From positions 16,709,154-16,773,153 of the forward strand of contig NC_079902.1 of assembly GCF_024868665.1 (NCBI RefSeq): DNA of 64,000 nt. The letters are read 5' to 3'. Made by a program: the position numbers and the translations under genes. This DNA is from Triplophysa rosa (Eukaryota > Chordata > Actinopteri > Cypriniformes > Nemacheilidae). The notes beneath the pieces were generated by a model. The model saw only the letters and a list, made by a program, of their open reading frames with translations. It was not told the origin of the DNA and ran no database searches. Positions 1-10,500 of this stretch are shown one piece after another. Every line of letters begins with the position of its first letter. The first letter of the stretch is position 1.

Positions 1-352
1 CATCCTGCCGAAAGGATAAAGAAATGCCTTTTTTGTTTGCTTGTTTTTTTGGTGCAATTTAAATTCATTGTCCAATTCCATTTTATGTAGTTTCCTGGAT
101 AATCATGTCATAAGTTGACACATTCAGTGGAATAGCTTAAAAAAAGAAAAGTAATATGTTGTATATTATTTTTATTTGCCAACTTTAAATACCTTCTGGC
201 CAGGTTTCACAGACAAAGGCTTACCTTAAGCCAGAGTTAAATTAGGATATTAATTTTGAGTTAAATTAGGATATTTAAGTCGCTTTTAATAAAATGCCTT
301 CGATTAAAAACATTACTGGTGTGCATATTGAAACAAAAAAATGGCAATGACA
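1..352. repeat. Direct duplication, copy 1 (identical to 2523-2874)
   Basis: All 352 bases match 2523-2874 at a constant offset of 2522 with no mismatch or gap. The copy runs off the left edge of the window, so its true length is unknown. It ends at ATGACA, after which copy 1 reads CTC and then an LTR, while copy 2 continues through a complete foldback element. Confidence 0.95.
197..352. repeat. Truncated foldback MITE (left part only)
   Basis: Identical to the left 156 bases of the complete element at 2719-2974. The right part with its inverted end is missing, and three bases (CTC) separate the break from the LTR at 356. Confidence 0.85.
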
Positions 353-431
353 CTCTGTCACGGTCCCACCGTCTTGTTTATGAAATTCTAGTCGTGTGGT
401 GGGATCGGGGCAGAGTCCTTAGGTTATGTGT

Positions 432-479
432 GGAGAGAAACATATTGTTGTCCGTTTGACAATAATATACGTTCTCTCC
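432..479. other. 48-nt hairpin module in the U3 of LTR copy 1
   Basis: Arms of about 21 bases (left starts GGAGAGAAACATATT, right ends ACGTTCTCTCC) pair almost fully around a CGTTT loop. A homologous 48-nt hairpin sits at 62217-62264. The LTR at 53636 lacks it. Confidence 0.7.
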
Positions 480-663
480 AGTGTCTTATCATTGGTCCCA
501 TTCCTCTCGTTTCCTCGTAATCTTTCCCTGAGTGTTTAATGTCTCACACCTGCCCCATGTCGTTATCCCTCGTTTGTGTTTCCTATAAATACCCTCTTGT
601 TTCTTTGTCTTGTGCTCGTGCATTGTATGTGTTTGGTGCCTGTACTGTGTGTTCCTGTATCGT

Positions 664-703
664 GTTCCTGTTCCTCTTCCTCTTCCTCTTCCTGTTCCTG
701 TTC
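664..703. repeat. TTCCTC/TTCCTG hexanucleotide run inside LTR copy 1
   Basis: About seven imperfect copies of TTCCTN. Absent as a run from the other two LTR loci, so it expanded locally. Confidence 0.8.
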
Positions 704-925
704 GTGTTTTGTGCCTCGTATGATTTAAGACGTTTGGTCGTGTCTTTGTGTGTAGTTTATTTGTCTTTTCATTTTGCCCCCTCGTGGGAAGTCTCTTGTT
801 TTATATATGTATATCAGTTTCGTTTCCCCCATTGTGGGTGTTTTTGGTTGTGTTTTGTAAAATAAAAGTATCTGTTAACCCTTCACTGCCTGCCTGCGCT
901 TGGGTTCTTCTGCCATATCTTGACA

Positions 926-2522
926 GTATGTTCTATAAATTGGCTAATATGTGCATTCTGCTTTATTAGCGGCGCTCTGCACGAGATCAAATGCGTTAGC
1001 CTTATGTACTTTTTGTTCATTGCTTTCTATTCGCTTTTTTGCACACATTGCTTTGCTTTATAAAAAAAACATCTTATCTTGTTTGTTGATAGGCTATAGG
1101 CCTACCCTAATTATAACTTGTTCTTAAATTGCGACATAATTAAAAAAAGCAATGTGTTTTTTTTTTCATTCAACATCATTTAAGTAAAAAAATAATGAAA
1201 CATTCATTTTTAAGCTTTCAATTGATTGTTGTTAAACATTTTAAGTTTCATGATTTCAGTGTAATAGACACACTTTTACTAAAATTTAATTTAATTTGAT
1301 TACTAAAATGTAATTGAACTTTTAGAGTCTTAAAAAACAGAATTAAAGAAAAAAAGTCAGAGTTAGGAGAAAATCAAATGGATTTTATAAGGTTGTATAG
1401 GCTACATATTTTAAGCCAGAGACCAGGCAAAGCAAACAAATGTTCATCACGTCACTTCTTGCAGCCGCTAAACGATCCAGTCAGGGTTGGCGCATCAGCA
1501 AATACAGAAATATTACTGATCATAACATAAGGAACGTGGAACACATATGCCTGTTTTAGCTATTAAATATTGGATTTGACAATTTGATTAATACATTCTT
1601 TAGTCTTTAAATTGTAGGCTATTACATATGCCCTACACAAAATTTTCCGACCGCCTTCTGGGCCGTTCTAAGTTTTAGACTAGTCGATTACACGCTTACA
1701 AAACATTCGTTTAAACGACTGTCAAATTAGTCGTATAGCACACATCCCTAATTTATTTGGACATGTTTACCAAGCTAGTGAAACTGTTGATTTATTTAGC
1801 TGCTTTTGTTTTGGATGTTTAATTCCTATTTGCACTTTTATTTTGAATGTCAAGTTTAAGCTAGTAAACTTGTTTTATTTTGCAATTGTTGCCCTGATGC
1901 TGATTTAATAAATAATTCACTAAACTTGTAAATACTTTGTTTGTTATTTTGTTTTACAAGATTAGGAAATTATTGTTTAAGTTGAGCCTGATGCCTTGCA
2001 CAGTGCATACAGCTGAATGCAGTTTGTTAAGTAATTCAGCAATTTTACCTTAGTATTGGATCGGTACTGTGTATCTGCCAATACTGAATCTCAGCCCTGG
2101 TGTTCAGTTGTCTGTTGTTGTATGTGCTCCCTCATGTTTCTCAGACCATTGAGCTACCCTTATGTGTCTTTTTGATTAAATATTTTACTGCACGTGGATC
2201 CTCTCCTTGTTTTCCGTGCTGAACCGTGACAGCTAGATCTGAAGAACTGATACATGTTTTGTTTTCTGTTGACTCTTTCGGCCCCTGCTTTCTTCCTCCC
2301 ACTTATTGTATTATAGTTTATTGGACTGTGCAGGAGAGAATATATCCCTCGTCACCCATCTCTTTTCAGCATGGGGAGCACGTGCAAGGATAGAGGTCAT
2401 GTTTTTGGAGTCAGTTGTTCAGTACAATTGTGGAAGTGTTTGAGGTATTTTTGTTTACTTTCACAGTCTCCTTTTGTGGTTTGTCCTGGACTCTCAATAA
2501 TTCTGTCTGTCCCCTTAGTGTT
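926..2522. other. AT-rich non-coding stretch with a hAT-like remnant
   Basis: No gene seen. Around 1674-1750 the sequence ACTAGTCGATTA to CACATCCCTA resembles the end of a hAT/zf-BED family element (inverted terminus TAGGGATGTG), and 2040-2100 has similar degraded character. The rest is unremarkable. Confidence 0.5.
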
Positions 2523-2874
2523 CATCCTGCCGAAAGGATAAAGAAATGCCTTTTTTGTTTGCTTGTTTTTTTGGTGCAATTTAAATTCATTGTCCAATTC
2601 CATTTTATGTAGTTTCCTGGATAATCATGTCATAAGTTGACACATTCAGTGGAATAGCTTAAAAAAAGAAAAGTAATATGTTGTATATTATTTTTATTTG
2701 CCAACTTTAAATACCTTCTGGCCAGGTTTCACAGACAAAGGCTTACCTTAAGCCAGAGTTAAATTAGGATATTAATTTTGAGTTAAATTAGGATATTTAA
2801 GTCGCTTTTAATAAAATGCCTTCGATTAAAAACATTACTGGTGTGCATATTGAAACAAAAAAATGGCAATGACA
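2523..2874. repeat. Direct duplication, copy 2 (identical to 1-352)
   Basis: Second copy of the 352-bp segment. Here the embedded foldback element is intact (2719-2974), so this is probably the parental arrangement. Perfect identity in non-coding DNA points to a very recent duplication or an assembly artefact. Confidence 0.95.
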
Positions 2875-2974
2875 TGTTTTAAGATATGTTTGGGCAATTT
2901 ATTTTCAGTTAAGACAGCTCAAACTTTTATTTTAGTCTGGGACTAGTCTTAAGCCTTGTCTGTGAAACCGGGCA
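2719..2974. repeat. Foldback MITE with GGTTTCACAGACAA-type ends
   Basis: About 256 bp. The left end TGGCCAGGTTTCACAGACAA and the right end TTGTCTGTGAAACCGGGCA are inverted copies. Interior halves are also loosely palindromic (TTAAGCC near both ends). A common-looking cyprinid non-autonomous element without coding capacity. Confidence 0.8.
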
Positions 2975-3478
2975 TACATTTATCAAAAGTTCTGTTACAT
3001 GTTAGTCTAACTGAGCTGAGACCACTAAAACCAGAAAAAATAGCAAATCTGTAATGTTGTGATGACATAGGTTCTTCAGATTCATGTGTTGCTTTTTGGG
3101 CTTTTCAAAGAACGTGAGAAGTGTGTGTTCAACAGAACAAATAAATTTGTACAGTGAGCTATAACATTGTGTTCTAGGATATTAGGTTATACACGTTTGT
3201 ATTTATTTTAGCAAACATCTGGAGATTACTCAAGAATAATTGCAATAATTAATACATTTTGTCATTACAAATGACAAATGTAGCAGCAGCAAAGGTACAC
3301 AAAACTAATAGGATCTTTTGCATAGTCATAATGATTCAGACTTAATATGTAGTCATACAATTTAGTTTTCACATGATGTGGTTTAAGTATCTGATATATT
3401 TCTTTCTGTATTATTCGACTATGCTGTGAAAAGAAAACGATTTCACAACTGTGAATACATCCTTGAGTCTGGCTGAGC

Positions 3479-3496
3479 TGATGTAATGTTGCATCA
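3479..3496 (+). promoter_or_regulatory. Candidate paired C/EBP-ATF (amino-acid response) elements, inverted and abutting
   Basis: The 18 bases TGATGTAATGTTGCATCA contain TGATGTAAT (3479-3487) on the + strand directly followed by GTTGCATCA (3488-3496), which reads TGATGCAAC on the - strand. Both fit the CARE/AARE consensus TGATGYAAY bound by ATF4 with C/EBP partners. The site lies about 780 bp upstream of the slc7a11 ATG in apparently unique sequence. Mammalian SLC7A11 is an ATF4 target whose promoter carries AAREs (established, from memory). Function here is inferred from the motif alone. Confidence 0.5.
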
Positions 3497-3919
3497 GGTT
3501 TCCTCTTCATTCTAATTTACAGAACACCGTATCAGCCTTTACTGGTACCCACACACAGACACACACTTTGTCTCTCTCACACACGCTCGTACGGTAATGC
3601 CGTTACAATATTGATACGTATAAGATATTGTTTGACCTAGATTGAGTTTCACACCCTATGTCAACATTAAAAGAGTACGACAAAATGATCATATGATCAA
3701 TTCACGACCCATGAGCTCACCATCAGTCTAATCCACTTCACTCACTTGAAAATCAGCGCACGTTCCTAACAAGTGCAGCAGTGAAATTTGCTTTAGAATG
3801 AAGGAGAGAGAGAAAAGGGACAGTTAACTGGAGTTACAAAAGAAGTGTCTGATGGCTTTAATGTGCTTAGCAGCATGTGCCATGAGGAAAAGGGAGGGAA
3901 ATAATTTGCTGAGGTGTCG

Positions 3920-3926
3920 TGACTCA
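3920..3926 (+). promoter_or_regulatory. Candidate AP-1 / partial antioxidant response site
   Basis: TGACTCA is a perfect AP-1 (TRE) core about 350 bp upstream of the slc7a11 ATG. The following bases are GGG instead of GC, so the full NRF2-small-Maf consensus (TGACNNNGC) is missed by one base. NRF2 is a known regulator of mammalian SLC7A11. A 7-bp match is expected by chance every few kilobases, so this is weak. Confidence 0.3.
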
Positions 3927-4195
3927 GGGCTACACTACCGGCTACCAGACACCGTCATCGACACGCCTCTTTTACTCACACATTGTACCATAAATACACA
4001 ATTACAGGACAGGAGAAAAAAAGAGGAACAAAGGCACAATGAAAGAGTGACATGGGGAGTGTTTCAGACAGTGGAAAAGCGATTGAGAGAGAGGGACTAG
4101 AATCATAACAGCATATCAGAAGTTTGTTTTACTTTATGCCGTGAGAACACCTTTCATTCTGGCCTCTCATTGATCCGTGGGACATTGTTGTGTTA

Positions 4196-4273
4196 ATGTT
4201 TAGACTGTTTGCTGTGTGTGTGTGTAAAAGAGTGAGCGAATGTGTGCGTGTTTGTGCTGGAGTTGGTAAATAA
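4196..4273 (+). other. uORF 1 upstream of slc7a11 (25 codons, four Cys)
   Basis: ATG at 4196 opens a 25-codon frame with four TGT codons. It ends with TAA at 4271-4273, leaving a single G before the slc7a11 ATG at 4275. It overlaps uORF 2 in another frame. Start context is weak (T at -3). The main frame has its own stop at 4233, so all three frames are closed just ahead of the coding start. The stop-to-start spacing would allow reinitiation or termination-linked control, if the transcript reaches this far upstream. Confidence 0.5.
4240..4269 (+). other. uORF 2 upstream of slc7a11 (9 codons, three of them Cys)
   Basis: ATG at 4240 opens a 9-codon frame reading MCACLCWSW and stops with TAA at 4267-4269, five bases before the slc7a11 ATG. 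Start context is weak (C at -3, T at +4), so leaky scanning to the main ATG is expected. The tract is TG-rich and partly simple-repeat derived, so the cysteine codons may be accidental. Whether it is transcribed depends on the unmapped start site. Confidence 0.5.
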
Positions 4274-4274
4274 G

Positions 4275-4548
4275 ATGACTAGAAAGACTGTGCCCAAGGG
4301 GGTTTCACCTCAAAGCAATTTCGGAGAGAAAGAACCGCTCCGAACAAATGGAGACCCCCACGCTGAAGCCCCTGAGGAGAAGGTGGAACTGCGGAAAAAG
4401 GTGACCCTGCTCCAGGGAATCTCCATAATCATTGGGACAATCATTGGTGCGGGAATATTCATCTCTCCGAAGGGAATTCTGAAAAACTCTGGCAGCGTGG
4501 GAATGTCGCTTGTGATATGGGTCGCCTGTGGGATTCTCTCTCTTTTTG
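4275..4548 (+). CDS. slc7a11: slc7a11 coding exon 1 (start codon, cytosolic N-terminus, TM1, start of TM2)
   Basis: Residues 1-91 plus the first base of codon 92. The variable cytosolic N-terminus is followed by [20 protein letters not shown], the first helix with its unwound substrate-binding loop. Donor is TTTTG/GTGAGC. The ATG has A at -3 and A at +4, a moderate start context. Ends in phase 1. Confidence 0.96.
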
Positions 4549-7500
4549 GTGAGCGTTACAGAAAATAACACACACACCTGGTCGTATGCAAACATGAACA
4601 TGCTCACATGTGCATATACTCTCACACACACATATTTTTTGTAACACACAGATGACCCAGTTTTGACAAATAACCTAAATACTCTATCAAACCCACTCAT
4701 CTCAAACAATCAACTAAGTTCTTGAAAAAATCAACAGTTGCTTTTCAGTTGACAGCACACGAAGAGAATTGTACAAAAGCCGGTGAGGTGAGGAAACTCA
4801 CGTGGCTTATTACTTACTATTGACGTTTCAGTCATTCATCAGGACAGACCGCTTTGCTGACGCGTTCACGCACGTCCTTAAAGGGACAGACTGTCTCTTC
4901 ATTATCACACCTGTTTATTGCTTATCTGTTTGTTTCGTCTTCTTTAATATGCATTTTCTTTAAGGAGTAGAAGTGTAATAGTACTCAAAGTACTTGAGGA
5001 GATAAAGAAAGGGGGAACTTTTCATGACTTTAATAACAACTGAGTGCCTTTTACACCTGTCTTGGTTAATCCAAAATTCAGTTTGTAGATACTTGATGCT
5101 GTTTAGTTTTTGTTTAGCAATGTTTCGTACATGCAGCGATATATGATGTCCTGTATAGTCCTTCCTCCCCAAATCTAGTGATGTGTAAACAGTAACTCGA
5201 CTTTTTGTGATCTTAATATTAGATTAAAACAGATCCTAGAACAACATGTATGTCTATTTGCCGGTGGATTAAGCATTGCTGTGTTTATTTACTGCAGATA
5301 GTCAATGAAATGATGGAAACAGTGAGTTGCTTAAGCTGTGCAATGTGTCTAATAGCCATTGCAAATTTATGAAGGAAGGTTGGGTAACACCAGTGAGTCA
5401 AGGCATTGACTTCTCATAAACCTTGTAAAAGAATTGAACAACTATGAGGTTACAGTGTGGTGTAAAAAACATTGCACGGTTGCGTATTATCCTGTTACGT
5501 CAAACTGCCATATCTGTGACATTGCAAAGAGTATTCAGTGAATGACATAATATGACTTGTAATATTTAAATGACGATGCTTCATAGATGTTTACAAAATA
5601 TAATATATCAAAAAGAATATACAGCCACAGAAAAAAATACATGTTCATTTCTATATTGAGTTCATTCAGCATTCTAGATATATTGTGGCAATTCGCACAG
5701 TCCCGTTGAATGTCAACAAAATCAAACCTCTAGGAGTGACTAAGTCATCCAAGAGACACGTGAAAGGGTTAATCACATTTATTTCTATAACTTTTCCTAA
5801 ATACATATACAAATATTATTGTAGTATTGTTTAAAAGTGAATTTGAACTTGTTTTCTTTGCAGTATTTGAGGTCTAAAAAAACAGCATCTTTTCTACGAT
5901 TTTGACCTGCTTCTCCAGTTTTCATTTTCTGCAAATAGAACCATAATTTATGTGAAAGGCAGTGCAATTAAATTATATTACTGTATAGTCCAATGCCTGG
6001 GTATGCATTACTCATTTAAGTTCTGTTATAGGGCTATGCATTGTTTTCACAGAGTTCTGCCTCAAATTTATTTCATTGTGATGTTCCTGTTTTACAAGAT
6101 AGTGGCTAAACAAGAATTTCAGGGAATGCATGTTGAGTCTATACAGACGGCTGCTGTTACGCAGGAGGACAAATAAATGTATGCGGGTGAGTTGTGTGTG
6201 CACGGTGGTGCTAGATAGAGCCTGATATTGTCTACCGCGCTACACTGTAGAGGCTGATGGCTCGGTGTATCTGTTGGAAGGATTAGTTTGTGTATAAAAG
6301 GTGCATTGTTTGACAGTGTGTGTATTCATGTGTACATCAGGAGTCATTTCACACTTGTCAGCTTTCTGTTGTGTGCTGTTGCCTGCAGGCTATGAGGAAG
6401 AGCAGAGACGCCATAAAAAAAGTCCATTCATCTACAATTTGTCAGAGAGACCATAAATCTGCACTCTTTTGACTTTTTTCTTGCTAGTGCAGAGGTATTT
6501 TAATGCTCTCCTAACATTTACCTTTTGAAGCTCGCTAGTCAAGGACTGTGAGTGAAGCAGGGCTGCAATTGGACTGAGTATTCATTAAGGCATTTAAATA
6601 GAACGGTTGGAGAGCTTGTGAAATGGACCTCTTCGAAAGTGAATGGATGGTCTTAATAAACTGCCTTAACCGTGTGTCTTTAGGAATGTTTTAAAGGTGA
6701 CGTGTGCAGTATATCTTGCGGTCACTCCGAAGCGCTGGACCCTAATGGCCTTTGTCCTTCCATTATCACTTAATTTCTGCTAAAGAATACACCTATTATG
6801 CCTTGTTTTCCCTCAACTCTTCCTAAAACTTTCTAATCCTTGTTTTTTCTTTCAGGCGCTCTATGCTACGCCGAACTGGGCACCTGTATTAAAAAGTCTG
6901 GTGGCCATTACACGTACATCCTGGAGGCGTTCGGCCCACAAATGGCTTTTGTTAGGCTGTGGGTAGACATGATTGCTATAAGGTCAGTAAAGCCCCCTTC
7001 ATCCTCCATCTTCATCTTTAGCTCTCTGGGGCACAGCCAGAATAAACATACACAATCCCTTCACCACCCTGAATAAATATAAGCCATGACGGTTATCTCT
7101 CAATATTACTGCCAGGCTCCAGTAGTCATAGAATAAAAATCAGCGCTTTATGACAATGAAACCGCCATCCTAGAATTTGTTATGGGCTCTCACGCAATGG
7201 ATCATGGGTTGGATTTAGCCGACATCAATATGTAATTACAACACAGCCGGGACTAACATACTGTACACCCGTGTTTATAGGATGTGAGCAAGCTAGTTTT
7301 ATATAAAGGAGGACGAAAAGTCTTCAAGAGAAAGATTCAAGGGATCTTGGGATTTTTGTGGGGTACATGAGGGATTTATGTGTTATGAGATTTACATTGC
7401 AATGTTTTTTCCTATAGACCTGCAGGTTTGGCTGTGATTGCTCTGGCGTTTGGCCGCTATATTTTAGAGCCCATCTTCATGCCATGTGGAGTCCCCATTA

Positions 7501-10500
7501 TTGCTGTCAAGTTGGCCACAGCAATTGGGATCAGTAAGTTTATTTATATGTGAACTAATGCTTCGCCTTCTTGAGCATTATATGTGCATAAATATTAAGG
7601 TTTATTGTTTATTTCTGTTCATTGCAGCTACAGTAATGTACATAAACAGCATGAGCGTAACCTGGACTACCAGACTCCAGGTTTTTCTCACGTTTAGCAA
7701 ACTGCTCGCTATCGCCATCATCATTTTTCCAGGGCTATACCAGCTCTTCAAAGGTATATATGTTTATGATGCTTACTGCTAATCATTATCATACTGGCTG
7801 TAAAAACTAAAAATGCTGCTTTAAAGCTCCAGTGTATGAAATTTAGCGGCATCTAGCAGTCAGGTTGCAAATTGCTGCCAAAGGCTCACTTCCACCACTC
7901 CCTTTCAAAGCACTATGGATGCTGACACAGCACTAAGATGTCATCACGTTTTCACTCCTTTGCCGAAGGAGATAACGTATTTACGAAATGCACTCTGTAG
8001 AGCAGTTTGTCTGTTTGAGGCTACTGTAGAAATAACATGGTGAATTCCATGTGAGGGGACCATGGCGTATGTAGATAGAAACAGCTCATTCTAAGGTAAT
8101 AAAAACATAACGCTTCATTAAGTGAGGCCTTTATACACCTTTGAAGACAAAGTTATGTATATTATAGTGCAATTCTGTCAATAGATCCTCCAAAAACCTA
8201 CACATTGGACCTTTAAAGGAATGCATTCCAAGACTTGATCTAATGTTTGCTTCTTTTGTCTGGAGAGATACCTTCATCTAATTGATTTTTGAAGGAAGTG
8301 TAGACGTATTATTGACAGACTTTAATATCCCACAATCCCTTGCGTGTGTTTTCAGGTAAGGGGGTTGGCCGAGCCAGGTCAAGCTCTATAAATCTAAAAA
8401 AACTCTAAAAAACTGTCTACAAAAGAAGTGTCACTGAAAGGGCAGTTTTTGTAAAGCTTTACTGTCACTTTCTAAAACTTTTAATTAATTTTTAATTACA
8501 TTTCTACTGGGGCTGCAAAATATGAAATCACCGAAACAATTTAGCCATTGTGTTAGCGAAATGGAAATTGGTTTTATCTGGTTGCATTTGCAGGAGAGAC
8601 CAAAAATTTCGAGAACGCATTTGAGTTCAACACTGTCGATCTGACTGGCCTTCCTCTAGCATTCTACTCAGGGATGTACGCCTATGCAGGCTGGTGAGCC
8701 CACCTCATATTTCCATCCTAAATCTTCCAAAAGGTCTTGTCCTCCATGTGTGAATGCATTGTTTACCTTGACAGGTTCTACTTGAATTTTGTGACAGAAG
8801 AGGTGGAGAATCCAGAGAGGTCAGTGTTATAACATTAAAACTCAACAACTATAATTCGCTTAGAAGACGTTTGATGGTTTCAATTAGTCGTTTCTAAAAC
8901 GGTAAACCGAGCCGCAGTGATTTAGACATTAATTTTCTCTTCCCAGGACGGTGCCCCTTGCCATCTGCATCTCCATGGTGATAGTTACTATCTGTTACAC
9001 ACTGACAAATGTGGCATATTACACCGTGATGTCAGCAGAAGAGCTGCTAGCCTCTGATGCAGTAGCCGTGGTGGGTTGTTCTCTTTTAATGTTAAAAGCT
9101 TCTTTTATTGGTAAAGGTGAGATCATGAACAAGATGCAACGTCTAATGGTTTTTGTTGCAGCAGTAAAGTTTTACCCGTTCTAGCATTAAATACAACTAG
9201 ACGCAACGCGACGGCATTGAACATAAGCACATTAACTCCCATACACTGTGTCCCAATTCGGGGGCTGTGTGCTTTCAAGGCTGAATTTTGAGACCGATTG
9301 CGTCACAGCAGCGTGACTGAAGGCTGGTAAGGCTGTCTCGATTCAAAGGTTGCTTCAAAAGAAGCCCCAAAATGCAACCGTATTTCTGTAGGTTTTTAAG
9401 GATAGAACGAATGTAGCCTATCATTCACAGCTTTGGCTATCCCGAGATTCATTGCGCACCTGTAACGGCTTGAAATTTTTAAATAATCTGTCAAACCTTT
9501 AGTTAAATAAAAGTATGTAATTCACAAAAATGGTCAATTTCAGCGTTTTAATGTTATAAATGATGTTGTTATTTTACATTATTGGTGCATTATTGTGTTT
9601 TTTGAATTTGTAAGGTTGGTTAATTTAACATACTGTTGGGCTGTTTTAATCTACATAAACATGTCATATTCTCGAAAATAAAATATAATTTTTCTGGCTC
9701 CGTATTTGTTTAAAAAAGTCAGAAACGTATCTGCTGTGTCCTGCTGTCACCACGCAACAGGAGCAGCAGGTGACGCAAATCACGCAATTAGGAAATCCTC
9801 CGCGAGGCTAGACCGTCTCATTTCAGTTCGCTTCTTGGACTTTTGAGGCTGCGTGCTTTGAAGAACAAGTCCTTGTTTTTAAGTCCGCGACCTTAAAGGT
9901 TTCAGCCCCTGAAATGGGACACAGCTACTGTTGCTAATATAGATGTTCAATATTCTTGCCCGGATGCAAATCCCAACCCTGGCTTCATTTGATTGGTCTG
10001 TCGTTTTAAAACTGACATTGATCCGCTCTTCTGTATGTCAAAAGCTGCATATTTCTTGAGCTGACATCTTAAAAAAAGCTGCAAAATGACGGCCAAACGC
10101 ATCCATACAAAGATCAAACATATATGAACCCCCAATAATTGTAAGCTTTAAGAAAAAGTGGGAATATAGAGTTTAGATATTGATACAGCTTTACAAGTGA
10201 GTTCACGCAATTCGCAGTAGTGACTGTAATAGTAAACACCTTTCTCAGTAAAGGAAATGTGATTACATAAAGCCGCTGGCACTGAATGTCTGTTTCTCTG
10301 CTGGAGTAATCATGTATCTCTCACAAATAACTGACAGCACCCGAGACCGTGTGCAGAGATCTCCCGTTAGGCTCTGAAATACTCTAAAAGCTTTCTCATC
10401 TTGTTAGACGTCTGTAATGCATTCATTTATAGCCTGTTTCACTTTGCTTGTCTCTCTACAAGCTCACTTTTATGGCAAATATAAAGCCTTTTCACTGCAC

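Larger units (their letters stand above)
356..925 (+). mobile_element. Solo LTR, gypsy-type (copy 1)
   Basis: 570 bp beginning TGTCACGG and ending TTGACA (TG...CA). It has a TATA box (TATAAATA, 584-591) and a poly(A) signal (AATAAA, 861-866) in the order expected of an LTR on the + strand. Homologous to 53636-54188 and 61922-62770. The flanks (GACACTC left, GTATG right) do not form a target duplication. The 108-aa frame inside is a low-complexity artefact. Confidence 0.8.
2975..4274 (+). other. 5' flank and putative promoter region of slc7a11
   Basis: About 1.3 kb between the last upstream repeat and the start codon. No coding exon and no recognisable transposon is seen, and there is no CpG-island-like stretch. 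It holds the paired CARE motif, the AP-1 site and the two uORFs listed separately, plus a short TG run at 4213-4225. A transcription start cannot be placed from sequence, and an untranslated first exon further upstream is possible. Confidence 0.5.

Noticed and set aside
539..865. 108-codon frame
   Set aside because: Lies wholly inside the LTR, starts and runs through the TTCCTC repeat; composition is low-complexity Phe/Leu/Val. Not a gene.
4242..4274. Upstream extension of slc7a11 exon 1 by 11 codons
   Set aside because: The extension would start at GTG, and an in-frame TGA lies at 4233; ATG 4275 fits the xCT N-terminus.
4305..4709. 134-codon frame antisense to slc7a11 exon 1
   Set aside because: Shadow of the coding exon; no domain and extends into CA-rich intron.
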